Assembly: GCF_033446685.1 (NCBI RefSeq)
Contig: NZ_JAWQLY010000011.1
Coordinates: 62,001 to 126,000 of the forward strand
Source of the DNA: Modicisalibacter sp033446685
Lineage (GTDB): Bacteria; Pseudomonadota; Gammaproteobacteria; Pseudomonadales; Halomonadaceae
Direction of reading: 5' to 3'
DNA length: 64,000 nucleotides
In this document: positions 1-8,174 of the stretch, piece after piece
How the letters are laid out: every line of letters starts with the position of its first letter
How positions within the stretch are numbered: position 1 is the stretch's first letter
Position numbers and translations under genes: made by a program
Notes under the pieces: model-generated
Databases searched by the model: none
What the model was told of the DNA's origin: nothing
What the model saw: only the letters and a program-made list of their open reading frames with translations

Positions 1-302
1 AGCTTTAGCGGCGAGGCGATATTGTCGAACACCCGCAGTGAGGGATAGTTGATGAATTGCTGATAGACCATCGAGACATTGCGCTTGCGCACCGGAACGT
101 GGGTCAGGTCCCGCTCGCCGAACAGCACCCGTCCGCGATCCGGCGTGTCGAGCCCCGCCATCAATCGCATCAATGTCGTCTTGCCCGACAGCGTATGGCC
201 CAGCAGCACATTGAAGGAACCCGGCTCCAGGCTCAGGCAGGCATCACTGATGTGTTTCTCACCGCTGACCGTGCGGTCGATATGTTCGAGGATTAGAGAC
301 AT
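1..302 (-). CDS. ABC transporter ATP-binding protein, CUT1 (sugar/polyol) type, N-terminal part
   Basis: Only the first ~100 residues lie inside the window; the gene runs off the left edge. The protein opens MSLILEHIDR and has a Walker A motif GHTLSGKT at about residues 35-42, followed by TLMRLMAGLD and a Q-loop region (VSMVYQQF, about residue 80). The wording around Walker A resembles ATPases of glycerol/sugar CUT1 importers (GlpS-like) more than peptide or amino acid importers. It would energise import of a sugar or polyol at the inner membrane. An AGGA-containing ribosome site precedes the ATG. The gene is divergent from the sigma-54 activator and has its own sigma-54-like promoter. The substrate is not determined, because the rest of the operon is outside the window. 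Confidence 0.75.
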   Translation of the reverse strand, partial: MSLILEHIDRTVSGEKHISDACLSLEPGSFNVLLGHTLSGKTTLMRLMAGLDTPDRGRVLFGERDLTHVPVRKRNVSMVYQQFINYPSLRVFDNIASPLK

Positions 303-346
303 GACGCAGGGCTATCCTTTTCATGTTCGCAAATTCTTCATGTTCA

Positions 347-365
347 CAAGCGAACGCCATGCCAG
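347..365 (-). promoter_or_regulatory. Candidate sigma-54 promoter for the ABC transporter operon
   Basis: On the minus strand the sequence reads CTGGCATGGCGTTCGCTTG. The GG and GC doublets are exactly 10 bases apart, as in the consensus TGGCACG-N4-TTGCW, with one mismatch in each half. The predicted start is near 338, about 36 bases before the ATG at 302. The divergent neighbour encodes a sigma-54 activator, which fits. Confidence 0.6.
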
Positions 366-564
366 TTTCTTCTCGCTACTCCCAGTTTTCCTAAAAATTT
401 CCTCAAGCGACTGATTAAAAGCCTATAAACACCCACCCTACCTTGGTATAAGCGTATTTGCGGACAACTCTACTAGGCTTGATTGAACACTCTCTGTACA
501 GTTTATGGACACCCAGCTGTGCACGGAAATGTTCGAAAACGAAAACAAGACAGGGAAACCCGCC

Positions 565-2457
565 ATGCAAGAGGATGCCAAGCATCGTCAGCGCGCCCAT
601 ATTGCGCGCGCCCGAGACCGCCTGGGCAACAGCGAGGCTCGGGTTAGCGCCCGGCAGCCTGCCCGTCACTCGGCAGCCGATATCGCGCGGCGGCGCACCC
701 TGGCCCGCCCGCTGCTGGAATTGCTGGAAAAGGATCTCGTACCCGAGGTCGCCGTCATGCTGCGGCATTGGCAGTGCGTGCTGGTGCTGGCCGACCGGGA
801 TGCCGTGATCCTGGCCCATTGGGGCGATTCACGGGCAATGCTTCCAAGCCATGAAGACTGGTTGCTGCCCGGTACGCAGTGGCAGGAAGCGCAGCTCGGC
901 TGCAATGCCATCGGCAGTTGCCTCGCCGAGGACGAAGCCCTGGACGTGATCGGTCGCGAACATACCTGCGATGCCCTGCATCATCTCGCCGGCCACGCGG
1001 TGCCGGTGCGCGATTGGCGAGGGGAGAACGACGCCTGCCTGGCGCTGCTCAGCGACCCGTACCGCAATCGCTCTTCCCGCTATAGCGGCCTGCTACAGGT
1101 TCTGGCGATGCAGATCGAAAATGGCCGATTGATCGCCCACTACCGCCATCGCCATTTTCGCCTGGCCTTCAATGCCAACCGCGACGACATCGACGGTCCG
1201 CGTTCGGGCCTGCTGATTCTCGATGCCCACGGCCGACCGGTTAATGGCAACTCACGAGCCTGCTGGCTGCTGAAGCTCGAGCGCGAAGCGCTGACGGGAA
1301 CCACGATCGACACGCTCTTCGACACGAGTTGGTCGGAACTGGTGGCGCGCGGCAACGAGCTGGTGCCTCTGCGCGTCGCCGGTCGCTATCACTGCTACGG
1401 CCGGCTCGCGGCCCCCGACCGCTTGCCTGATGCCAAGGTTCCTGCCAAGCCTTCGCCGCTATCGGCGCTCGACCTGGGCGACCCCCGTCTGCGTCAGGCG
1501 ATCACGCTTGCCGAGCGCCTTGGGGATCGCGGCATCGCCATGCTGCTATACGGCGAAACCGGCACCGGCAAAGAGGTCTTCGTCAAGGCATTGCATGCCA
1601 CGAGCCGGCGCGCCGACAAACCGCTGGTCGCCATCAACTGTGCCGCCATTCCCGATGCTCTGGTCGAAGCCGAACTGTTCGGTTATGTGCGCGGCGCCTT
1701 CACCGGCGCCGACCCGCGCGGCAATCCCGGGCGCTTGCGTGAAGCCCATGGCGGTCGGCTGTTCCTCGACGAGATCGGCGATATGCCTCTGCCGGTTCAG
1801 GCTCGCCTGTTACGGGCCCTGCAGGAACGCAAAGTCACGCCGCTGGGCGGCAGTACCGCCTATCCGGTGGATATCGAGGTCATCGCTGCCACCCATCGCC
1901 CGCTGGCCGACGAGGTGGCCAGCGGGCGCTTTCGCGCCGATCTGTATTACCGGCTGTGCGGGGTCGAGTTGAGCCTGCCGCCCTTGCGCGAGCGTCATGA
2001 TATCCCCGCCCTGGTGCAGGTCCTGCTCGCTCAACTGACGCGCGAACTCGACCCCGAGGGCAAGGGGGGCACACCGCCTCGGCCCTCGCCAGCGCTGCTG
2101 GATTGGTTATGCCGACAACGCTGGCCGGGCAACATTCGCGAGATGGAAAACGTCCTGCGTGTCGCACTGGCGATCAGCGACGGGCCTTTGCTCGACCTGC
2201 AGCACCTGCCCGCCAATGCATTCGCCCCGGATGCACGCCTTGCGGCTCCGGCACCACAGGACCCCCACGAGCCGCCGATCAGTCGGCCGATATCCGCGCG
2301 CCCCACTCCCGCCGCTGCGCCGGCCGGTCTACGGGAGCGCCTGGCCGCCCATCGCGGCAATCTTTCGGCGTTGGCTCGGGAACTGGGCATAAGCCGCACC
2401 ACGCTCTATAAGCGCTTGCGTGAACAGGCCGAGGTCGGCGTGAATGCCCTTGGTTAG
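565..2457 (+). CDS. Sigma-54-dependent transcriptional activator, AcoR type
   Basis: A 630-residue enhancer-binding protein. The N-terminal half (about 1-290) is a GAF/PAS-like sensor region. The central AAA+ domain has Walker A GETGTGKE, the sigma-54 contact loop GAFTGAD and Walker B LFLDEIGD. The C-terminal end carries a Fis-type helix-turn-helix (LSALARELGISRTTLYKRLRE). It would sense a metabolite and open sigma-54 promoters by ATP hydrolysis. The start at 565 is preferred because AGGGA stands 9 bases upstream and the product then begins like AcoR proteins (MQEDAKHRQRA). An ATG at 505 has no ribosome site and overlaps a possible -10 box (TTTATG at 502, with TTGATT at 479). The likely target is the divergent ABC operon. 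The inducer is unknown. Confidence 0.85.
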   Translation: MQEDAKHRQRAHIARARDRLGNSEARVSARQPARHSAADIARRRTLARPLLELLEKDLVPEVAVMLRHWQCVLVLADRDAVILAHWGDSRAMLPSHEDWLLPGTQWQEAQLGCNAIGSCLAEDEALDVIGREHTCDALHHLAGHAVPVRDWRGENDACLALLSDPYRNRSSRYSGLLQVLAMQIENGRLIAHYRHRHFRLAFNANRDDIDGPRSGLLILDAHGRPVNGNSRACWLLKLEREALTGTTIDTLFDTSWSELVARGNELVPLRVAGRYHCYGRLAAPDRLPDAKVPAKPSPLSALDLGDPRLRQAITLAERLGDRGIAMLLYGETGTGKEVFVKALHATSRRADKPLVAINCAAIPDALVEAELFGYVRGAFTGADPRGNPGRLREAHGGRLFLDEIGDMPLPVQARLLRALQERKVTPLGGSTAYPVDIEVIAATHRPLADEVASGRFRADLYYRLCGVELSLPPLRERHDIPALVQVLLAQLTRELDPEGKGGTPPRPSPALLDWLCRQRWPGNIREMENVLRVALAISDGPLLDLQHLPANAFAPDARLAAPAPQDPHEPPISRPISARPTPAAAPAGLRERLAAHRGNLSALARELGISRTTLYKRLREQAEVGVNALG

Positions 2458-2513
2458 TACCGGGCCCGCTGGATCGATGTCACGCGTTGCCCCGAGGTTT
2501 AAGTGTTACCCAC

Positions 2514-2541
2514 GAAAAAGCCCCCTGACAGGCAGGAGGCT
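2514..2541 (-). terminator. Intrinsic terminator after the Pmp3-family gene
   Basis: Arms AGCCCCCTG (2519-2527) and CAGGAGGCT (2533-2541) pair with one mismatch around a 5-base loop. On the minus strand the stem is followed by TTTTT (2515-2519). Confidence 0.75.
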
Positions 2542-2565
2542 CGATGAGTGTTGTGGCTAGTACGC

Positions 2566-2724
2566 TCAGCGCCGGGCAATGATCCATATTGCATGAATGA
2601 TCCCGGGAATGTAGCCGAGAATCGTCAGCAGAATGTTGAGCCAGAAATGCAGTCCCAGACCGACCTGCAGGAAGACCCCAAGCGGGGGCAGCAGGATTGC
2701 CAGAATGATGCGGATCACGTCCAT
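2566..2724 (-). CDS. Pmp3/YqaE family small membrane protein
   Basis: A 52-residue protein of two membrane helices: MDVIRIILAILLPPLGVFL, a short polar turn, then a second helix ending in IIHAIWIIARR. The LPPLGVF segment and the GYIPGIIHA turn mark the UPF0057/Pmp3 family, linked in other organisms with membrane potential and salt or cold stress. The start at 2724 has AGGAG six bases upstream; longer readings have no ribosome site. It is monocistronic, with its own terminator at 2514-2541. Salt-stress involvement is inferred from the family only. Confidence 0.88.
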   Translation of the reverse strand: MDVIRIILAILLPPLGVFLQVGLGLHFWLNILLTILGYIPGIIHAIWIIARR

Positions 2725-2826
2725 GATGTGTCTCCTATAGATACGCTGGATGTCGTTCCTTGAACGAACGCGCTGAACGTCGCGAACGCTATTGCTCACA
2801 TGGGCCCGACGACCGGGCTCTTCAAG

Positions 2827-3084
2827 TCACGACTTGTCTGAAGTTTCATCATCGTCTCGCCGGTGCGCCGCGTGATCGTACTTCTGCGCGATCCGTTCGG
2901 CATCGTCGGCAAGCTGCGCGTGGTGGCGCTCCCAGTCTTCCCAGTCATGCGGCGTACCGCTGCGTGGACGCTGGCTTCCGGCATGACGTGCGCGCTGCCA
3001 AGCCAGCTCTTCCAGCGTGTTGGGGCGCTCTTCGTCACGCTCGAGCGCGATGCCCTGCTTGGCGAGATAATCTCTTGCGTTCAT
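2827..3084 (-). CDS. Hypothetical small hydrophilic protein
   Basis: Eighty-five residues (MNARDYLAKQGIALERDEER...), very rich in Arg, Glu, Asp and His, with no membrane segment or signal peptide. The start has a near-perfect AAGGAG ribosome site six bases upstream, which makes it a real gene despite its size. It lies 102 bases upstream of the Pmp3-family gene on the same strand, so the two may be co-transcribed. No family recognised. Confidence 0.65.
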   Translation of the reverse strand: MNARDYLAKQGIALERDEERPNTLEELAWQRARHAGSQRPRSGTPHDWEDWERHHAQLADDAERIAQKYDHAAHRRDDDETSDKS

Positions 3085-3137
3085 GGTATCTCCTTGCAGC
3101 GTCGCGTCAGTCGAACCGGACGACCGACGTATCGTAT

Positions 3138-3272
3138 ATGGTGTTTATGACAGTGCTGCTCCTGCTCGCGTTCACCGGCACACTTTCAGTTGCCAGCGGT
3201 TGCCAGAGCGGCGCCAACGGCTTGGCGAACCACAAACCAGCCGGAAATATCGGTGGTGTGTCTCTAGGGTAG
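3138..3272 (+). CDS. Possible small lipoprotein (44 aa)
   Basis: Reads MVFMTVLLLLAFTGTLSVASGC and ends ...NIGGVSLG. A hydrophobic stretch is followed by a lipobox-like ASGC, as in entericidin-size lipoproteins. Position -3 is Ala rather than Leu/Val/Ile, and the ribosome site is weak. A second ATG lies at 3147. It sits in an otherwise gene-free stretch, 3085-3461, between divergent genes. It may be fortuitous. Confidence 0.35.
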   Translation: MVFMTVLLLLAFTGTLSVASGCQSGANGLANHKPAGNIGGVSLG

Positions 3273-3461
3273 CAGTTGCGTATGGACCGAACGCCCTCAT
3301 GGAGCAGTCATCATCTCCGTGGGGCTGGGCTATGCTGAAATTGCAAGCGCCGCGGCCGCGTTTCGTGGCGCTTCGATCGCACCGCAGGAAACGCGGCCGG
3401 GCAACCCCGGTTGGACAGGATCACGTCCAGCAGGGTCTCAGTCCTTCGAGGAGGTACGCAC

Positions 3462-3872
3462 ATGACCAACAAGGCGCCCATGACGGTACGTGACATCATG
3501 TCTCGCGACTGTTACCGAGTCACCGGTGACACATCGGTGGCGACGCTCGTGGCCGGCCTGGCCCTGCACCGATTGCCTGGCGCACCGGTCGTCGACGGGC
3601 GCGATCACTTGATCGGCTTCATTTCCGAACATGATGTGATGGCCAAGCTGTTCGAGAGTGTCTACCTCAGCGACGAGCCGGCACCGGTACGCGACCTGAT
3701 GCGCCATGAGGTGCTCACGGTCACCCCCAACAAGAGCGTGACCGATCTCGCCCAGGAGATGCAGGGGCAAAAGCCCAAGGTCTACCCGGTGGTCGAACAG
3801 GAGCGCCTGGTAGGCATCGTCACCCGACGCGACGTGGTCGGCGCCATTCTGCAGATGCGTAACGTTCATTAG
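3462..3872 (+). CDS. Tandem CBS-domain protein
   Basis: A 136-residue cytosolic protein made of two CBS domains (about 8-65 and 78-134). Typical elements are MTVRDIMSRDCYRV, GAPVVDGRDHLIGFISEHDVM and YPVVEQERLVGIVTRRDVV. Such stand-alone CBS pairs bind adenosyl ligands and sense energy state or redox partners; no enzymatic domain is attached. The start at 3462 is fixed by GGAGG 7 bases upstream. It appears monocistronic. The exact partner is unknown. Confidence 0.85.
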   Translation: MTNKAPMTVRDIMSRDCYRVTGDTSVATLVAGLALHRLPGAPVVDGRDHLIGFISEHDVMAKLFESVYLSDEPAPVRDLMRHEVLTVTPNKSVTDLAQEMQGQKPKVYPVVEQERLVGIVTRRDVVGAILQMRNVH

Positions 3873-3913
3873 CCGGCGCGGTTGCGCAAGGCAGTCGCTT
3901 GGCGAGGGCGGCA

Positions 3914-3943
3914 TAAAAAACCGCCGCATCGAAGATGCGGCGG
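3914..3943 (-). terminator. Intrinsic terminator on the minus strand (after the prenyltransferase gene)
   Basis: A perfect 10-base stem, CCGCCGCATC / GATGCGGCGG, with loop GAA. On the minus strand it is followed by six Ts (3915-3920). It lies 137 bases beyond the stop at 4081. On the plus strand it has no T-run. Confidence 0.75.
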
Positions 3944-4080
3944 CCAATGGATCGAATGCAGTAAGCAAAGACGCAATTCTCAGCGACTGCCAAAAAATTG
4001 CGCTTATCCTTGTGACCACAGGTTGCCGACATTTATCCCTGGAAATCGAAATTTCTTTGAACCGGGCCATATCGCCCGCG

Positions 4081-4971
4081 TCACGCCCATCCCAGTCCTC
4101 CCGCCAGTAGCGCAAGCGTCGCGAGCAATGTCGCGACATTGACGCCCATCATCCGCATCAGTGCCTGGTGATCGTCCAGTACCCGGGGCAGGCGCAAGGC
4201 CACCCATAGCGCCGCGGGGAACGTCAGCCAGGTCGGCCCGGTTTCCATCGGAAAGAGTTGGCTCACCTGGCCTAGGGCGATCAGCCCGTAGGCGCCCAGC
4301 AGCAGCGTCGCCACCCACCGCGAAGCGCGCGGCAATCCCAGCACGATGGGCAGATGGCGGCGTCCGACACGCCGATCGGCCTCCCGATCGGGAAACTGGT
4401 TGATCAATAGCAATTCGCTGACCAGCAGCAATGCCACCGCCGAGCCCAGCAACGCCGTAGCATCGACACGTCCACCCAGCGCAATCACGCTACCCAGCAC
4501 CATGATCGGGCCGAATCCCAATCCCGGCGCCAGCAGGCAAAGCCAGGGCGAACGGGTGATCCAACGCGTATAGGCCACCATCAGAACCATGCCGCTCAGC
4601 CCCAGCAGCAGCATCGGCCAGCCACGCAGCCATATAAAGTAAAAGCCGATCGCCACCACGCCGGCCGCCATGACCAGAGCCGTTAGCAGCACCTGGGAAG
4701 CGGCCTTGGGCGCTGCGGGCAACGCTCCGCTTCCTCCCGAGAACGGCGTGCGCCGTGTGATCAGGTCGAGGCCGGAGCGAAAATCGTCATACTCGTTGAG
4801 CAGATTGACCACCGCATGCGCCAGCAGCCCACCGACCAGCACCAGTACGATATCCAGTGATTCGAGCGCGCGCGATTGGCGAGCCGCGACGCTGACCCCG
4901 AGCAAGACGCAAAGCGGTGCCAATATCAGGAAGTTGGGGCGAGTGGCGCGTGCCACCGTGAGGGTCGTCAT
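4081..4971 (-). CDS. UbiA/MenA-type membrane prenyltransferase
   Basis: A 296-residue polytopic membrane protein with about eight or nine helices. Two Asp-rich motifs typical of UbiA-superfamily enzymes are visible: NLLNEYDDFRSGLD (about 57-70) and NQFPDREADRRVG (about 190-202). The pattern N-x3-D-x6-D and the following LPIVLG are closer to MenA (1,4-dihydroxy-2-naphthoate octaprenyltransferase) than to UbiA proper. It would join a polyprenyl chain to an aromatic or quinone precursor. No men genes are nearby, so the acceptor is uncertain. It is a single gene with its own terminator. Confidence 0.75.
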   Translation of the reverse strand: MTTLTVARATRPNFLILAPLCVLLGVSVAARQSRALESLDIVLVLVGGLLAHAVVNLLNEYDDFRSGLDLITRRTPFSGGSGALPAAPKAASQVLLTALVMAAGVVAIGFYFIWLRGWPMLLLGLSGMVLMVAYTRWITRSPWLCLLAPGLGFGPIMVLGSVIALGGRVDATALLGSAVALLLVSELLLINQFPDREADRRVGRRHLPIVLGLPRASRWVATLLLGAYGLIALGQVSQLFPMETGPTWLTFPAALWVALRLPRVLDDHQALMRMMGVNVATLLATLALLAGGLGWA

Positions 4972-5021
4972 GCAGTTCCTTGTCCGTTCAGCCTATGTCC
5001 AGGAGGCTGTGCACGCTTTCC

Positions 5022-5051
5022 TTGCCAGCATGCCCGACGATTCATTATCAT
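5022..5051 (+). promoter_or_regulatory. Sigma-70 promoter of tRNA-Gly
   Basis: TTGCCA at 5022 and TATCAT at 5046 are separated by 18 bases and followed by a GC-rich discriminator (CGAGGCGCC), as is common at stable-RNA promoters. Transcription would start a few bases before the tRNA. Confidence 0.5.
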
Positions 5052-5062
5052 CGAGGCGCCGA

Positions 5063-5138
5063 GCGGGTATAGCTCAGTTGGTAGAGCATCAGCTTCCCAA
5101 GCTGAGGGTCGAGGGTTCGAATCCCTTTGCCCGCTCCA
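5063..5138 (+). tRNA. tRNA-Gly (anticodon CCC)
   Basis: A 76-base cloverleaf. The acceptor GCGGGTA pairs with TGCCCGC and CCA is encoded (TCCA end). The D arm contains AGCTCAGTTGGTAGAGC. The anticodon stem TCAGC/GCTGA encloses TTCCCAA, giving anticodon CCC. The T arm contains GAGGGTTCGAATCCC. It reads GGG codons. It stands alone, convergent with the ABC operon that ends at 5144. Confidence 0.97.
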
Positions 5139-5143
5139 GTATT

Positions 5144-6166
5144 TCACCTTTCCTGTCGAACGCCCCCCTCCTTGCTTGCGTCATGCTCGCTGTTCAGCGG
5201 GAAGTGGCAGCGATAGACATGCCCTTCGCCGGCACTGGAAACGCCAGGATCGATCTGACTGCAGACCTGCCGTGCCCTCGGGCAGCGGGTGTGAAACTCG
5301 CAGGCCGGCGGGCGGTTCACCAGACTGGGCACATCGCCCCTGGCCTCGACCCGCTGGATCCTGGCATCGGGGTCGGGCTCCGGGTTCGCCGAGAGCAGCA
5401 CCTCGGTGTAGGGATGACGCGGCCGGTAAAACACCTCCTCGGTCGGGCCTTGCTCAACGAAACGCCCCAGGTACATGACCGCCATGTGATCGGAGATATG
5501 GCGAACCACGTTGAGGTTGTGGGTGATGATCAGCATGGCGATGCCCAGCTCTTCCTGCAGGCGTGCCAGCAGGTTCATCACTTCGCCCTGCACCGAGACA
5601 TCGAGCCCGGCCGTCGGTTCATCGGCGATGATCAGCTTGGGATCGAGCGCGAGCGCACGGGCCACGCCGATTCGTCGCGCCTGACCACCCGAGAGCTGAT
5701 GCGGGAAGCGCTGGGCGAAATCGGTGCCAAGCCCGACCATCTCGAGAAGTCGCTTGGCCTCGGCATCCCTATCCCGGTCGCGCATTCCATGCATCTTGAA
5801 CGGTTCGGTAATCAGCGAGCGGACGGTCAACCGGGGTGACAGCGAACCGACCGGATCCTGAAACATCATCGCCATGTCACGGCGATACGGCTTGTAAGCC
5901 CGCTGCGACAGACCGGTCAGCTCGTTGCCAGCGAAGCGAATGGAGCCGGAGTGGACCGGATTGAGCCCCATCAGGGCCCGTGCGATGGTCGACTTGCCCG
6001 AGCCGCTCTCGCCCACCAGGCCGAGCGTCTCGCCGGGCCGCACCTGAAAGGAAACGTTACACACCGCATCGAGGAAGGGATCGGACGTACGTGTCGCCAG
6101 GGCGCGGACCATTCCCATGCTGCGAAAGCGGACCTTGAGATCCTCCACTTCTAGCAAGACACTCAT
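5144..6166 (-). CDS. Peptide-type ABC transporter ATP-binding protein (OppF/DppF-like)
   Basis: A 340-residue ATPase, last gene of a five-gene importer operon. It contains Walker A GESGSGKS, the signature LSGGQARRIGVARAL and Walker B LIIADEPTAGLD. The C-terminal oligopeptide-transporter extension has the Cys pattern ACEFHTRCPRARQVC that can hold an Fe-S cluster or metal. It pairs with the upstream OppD-like ATPase to drive uptake. Its start overlaps the preceding stop by 4 bases (ATGA), showing translational coupling. It ends five bases from the tRNA-Gly 3' end, with no clear terminator between them. Confidence 0.92.
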   Translation of the reverse strand: MSVLLEVEDLKVRFRSMGMVRALATRTSDPFLDAVCNVSFQVRPGETLGLVGESGSGKSTIARALMGLNPVHSGSIRFAGNELTGLSQRAYKPYRRDMAMMFQDPVGSLSPRLTVRSLITEPFKMHGMRDRDRDAEAKRLLEMVGLGTDFAQRFPHQLSGGQARRIGVARALALDPKLIIADEPTAGLDVSVQGEVMNLLARLQEELGIAMLIITHNLNVVRHISDHMAVMYLGRFVEQGPTEEVFYRPRHPYTEVLLSANPEPDPDARIQRVEARGDVPSLVNRPPACEFHTRCPRARQVCSQIDPGVSSAGEGHVYRCHFPLNSEHDASKEGGVRQER

Positions 6167-7290
6167 GGATGTCCTCCCGCTGCCTTGTCTCGAGCCTGTC
6201 GAATATCACGGCTCTCTCGATCGCGACTGGCTTCGCCCGGGTCGCGTAGATGACAGCGTGCCGTATGCGCGGCAAGCGTGTCGTCTCCATCGGCCCTGCC
6301 CTCGTCGACGCCCGCGACGACGGTATAGTGCGGCGGCCGCTCAAGCTGGCAGCGGTCGAAAACGTAGGGACAGCGATCCTTGAAGATGCAACCGCCGGGC
6401 ACCTCGCCGGCGAGCAGGCTGGGCACGTTGCCGGGAATCGTCGGCAGGCGGCGGGTCCGCTCCCGAATCCTGCCCGGGTCGCATTCCAGCAGTGCCTGGG
6501 TATAGGGGTGGCCCGGCTGATGAAAGATGTCGCGCACGCTGCCTCGTTCGACCACTTCGCCGGCGTACATCACCACGACGTCGTCGCAGAGCTCCGCCAC
6601 CGTGCCCAGATGATGCGAAACGAACAGGATCGAGCAACCCAACTCCGACTGCAGACGCTTGAGCAGATTGATGATCTGCACTTCCATGGTTGCGTCCAGC
6701 GCCGTCGTCGGCTCATCGGCCAGGATCAGGTCCGGCTCGACCAGCATCGCCATGGCGATGCAGATACGCTGGCGCATGCCGCCGGAGAACTGGTGAGGAT
6801 AGTTGCGAATGCGGCTCTCGGGATCGGGAATGCCGACATGGCCCAGCGCCTTGATCGCCCGGCGCCGCTTTTCCGCCTTCGAGACGCTGTCGCGATACTG
6901 GATATCGATCATGTGGTCGTCCACGGACAGCACGCGATTCAGCGAGGTCATGGGGTCCTGGAAGATCATCGACATGCGCCGCCCGCGAACGTCGCGCATC
7001 TGGCGCGGAGAGAGTCGCAGCAGGTCGTCTCCCTCCAGCAGCACCTCGCCCCGGGTGATGATCGCGTTCTCGGCCAGCAGCCGGATGATGGCGTACGCCA
7101 GGGTGGATTTGCCGCTACCGCTCTCCCCCACCACACCGACGATCCGTCCCTTGGGAACCGCTACCGAAATATCGCGCAGCGCATGGATGCGCCCTTTGGG
7201 GCTCGTGAAGTCCAGGGACAGCGAACGCACCTCGAGCAAGGTCCCCAACGCCGCTCCCGGCACGCCCCGAGTCGTGGCAGCCTGGCTCAT
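6163..7290 (-). CDS. Peptide-type ABC transporter ATP-binding protein (OppD/DppD-like)
   Basis: A 375-residue ATPase with Walker A GESGSGKS, signature FSGGMRQRICIAMAM and Walker B LILADEPTTALD. The C-terminal part has the family Cys motif GCIFKDRCPYVFDRC, then an unusually long hydrophilic tail of about 50 residues (DEGRADGDDTLAAHT...AAGGHP). It forms the heterodimeric motor with the OppF-like protein. The start overlaps the permease stop by 4 bases. Confidence 0.92.
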   Translation of the reverse strand: MSQAATTRGVPGAALGTLLEVRSLSLDFTSPKGRIHALRDISVAVPKGRIVGVVGESGSGKSTLAYAIIRLLAENAIITRGEVLLEGDDLLRLSPRQMRDVRGRRMSMIFQDPMTSLNRVLSVDDHMIDIQYRDSVSKAEKRRRAIKALGHVGIPDPESRIRNYPHQFSGGMRQRICIAMAMLVEPDLILADEPTTALDATMEVQIINLLKRLQSELGCSILFVSHHLGTVAELCDDVVVMYAGEVVERGSVRDIFHQPGHPYTQALLECDPGRIRERTRRLPTIPGNVPSLLAGEVPGGCIFKDRCPYVFDRCQLERPPHYTVVAGVDEGRADGDDTLAAHTARCHLRDPGEASRDRESRDIRQARDKAAGGHP

Positions 7291-8174
7291 ACGTCCCTCC
7301 TCAGCTTGGGATCGAAGATGTCCCGTAGCGCCTCACCCAGGAAGGTGAAGCCCAGCGTGGTCAGGATGATCGGTATGCCTCCTGCAATGACCGGCCAGGG
7401 CGAGTTCTGGATGTAGCTGTAGCCATCGTTGAGTATCGTGCCCCAGGATGGCGTCGGCGGGCGCACCCCCATGCCCAGAAAGCTGAGCCCCGCTTCGAGG
7501 GTGATCACCAGAGGGACGTCCATGCTGACCAGGATCAGCAACGGCCCGATCACGTTGGGCAGGATATGCACCCCCAGGATGCGCCCGGTACCTGCGCCCA
7601 TCGCCCGCTCGGCCAGTATGTACTCGTGGTCGCGCAGCGACTGCGTCTGGGTGCGCACGACGCGTGCGTATACGGGAATCGAGGTCACGGCCACGACGAA
7701 GACCACCGTGAGCAGGCTGGGGCCCAGCAACGTCACCACGGCCAGGGCGAAGATGATGACCGGAAAGGCTCGCACCGAATCGAGGGCCAGCAGCAGGCCA
7801 TTGTCCAGCCAGCGCGGCCCGAAGCCCGCTACCAGCCCCAGCACGAGCCCCAGCGAAAGTGCGGCGGCGAGGGAGGTCAGGGCCACGATCAACGCGACCC
7901 GCCCGCCCATGATCACGCGCGAAAGTATGTCCCGTCCGAGCTGGTCGGTACCCAGCGGATGCGCCCACGAGGGCGGCCCAAGGCGCGGGCCGACCATGAT
8001 CTGGGTGGGGTCGAAGGGGACGATGAAGTTCGCCAGCAGTGCGCTGCTCACCATCACGATCACCAGAAAGAGCCCGAACAGGCCCAGCCGGTTCTTGCGG
8101 AGCTGGCCCCAATGTTCGGCCCAGGCGCTATTGCCCCGAATCAGCCTGGCGTCACTAGCGCTAATGGCTGTCAT
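7287..8174 (-). CDS. Peptide-type ABC transporter permease (DppC-like)
   Basis: A 295-residue inner-membrane permease. A cytosolic N-terminus (LRKNRLGLFGLFLVIVMV) is typical of the OppC_N domain, followed by about five more helices. The EAA loop reads AERAMGAGTGRILGVHILPNVIGPLL and the C-terminus is LGEALRDIFDPKLR. It forms the channel with the DppB-like permease. Its ATG overlaps the previous stop by one base (TGATG). Confidence 0.92.
   Translation of the reverse strand: MTAISASDARLIRGNSAWAEHWGQLRKNRLGLFGLFLVIVMVSSALLANFIVPFDPTQIMVGPRLGPPSWAHPLGTDQLGRDILSRVIMGGRVALIVALTSLAAALSLGLVLGLVAGFGPRWLDNGLLLALDSVRAFPVIIFALAVVTLLGPSLLTVVFVVAVTSIPVYARVVRTQTQSLRDHEYILAERAMGAGTGRILGVHILPNVIGPLLILVSMDVPLVITLEAGLSFLGMGVRPPTPSWGTILNDGYSYIQNSPWPVIAGGIPIILTTLGFTFLGEALRDIFDPKLRRDV

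Noticed and set aside
505..564. Longer start of the sigma-54 activator at 505
   Set aside because: No ribosome site; overlaps a possible -10 box; 565 has AGGGA and matches the family start.
6250..7416. 388-codon plus-strand frame across the OppD-like gene
   Set aside because: Antisense to a complete ATPase gene with all motifs; protein is low-complexity His/Arg/Gln text typical of a shadow frame.
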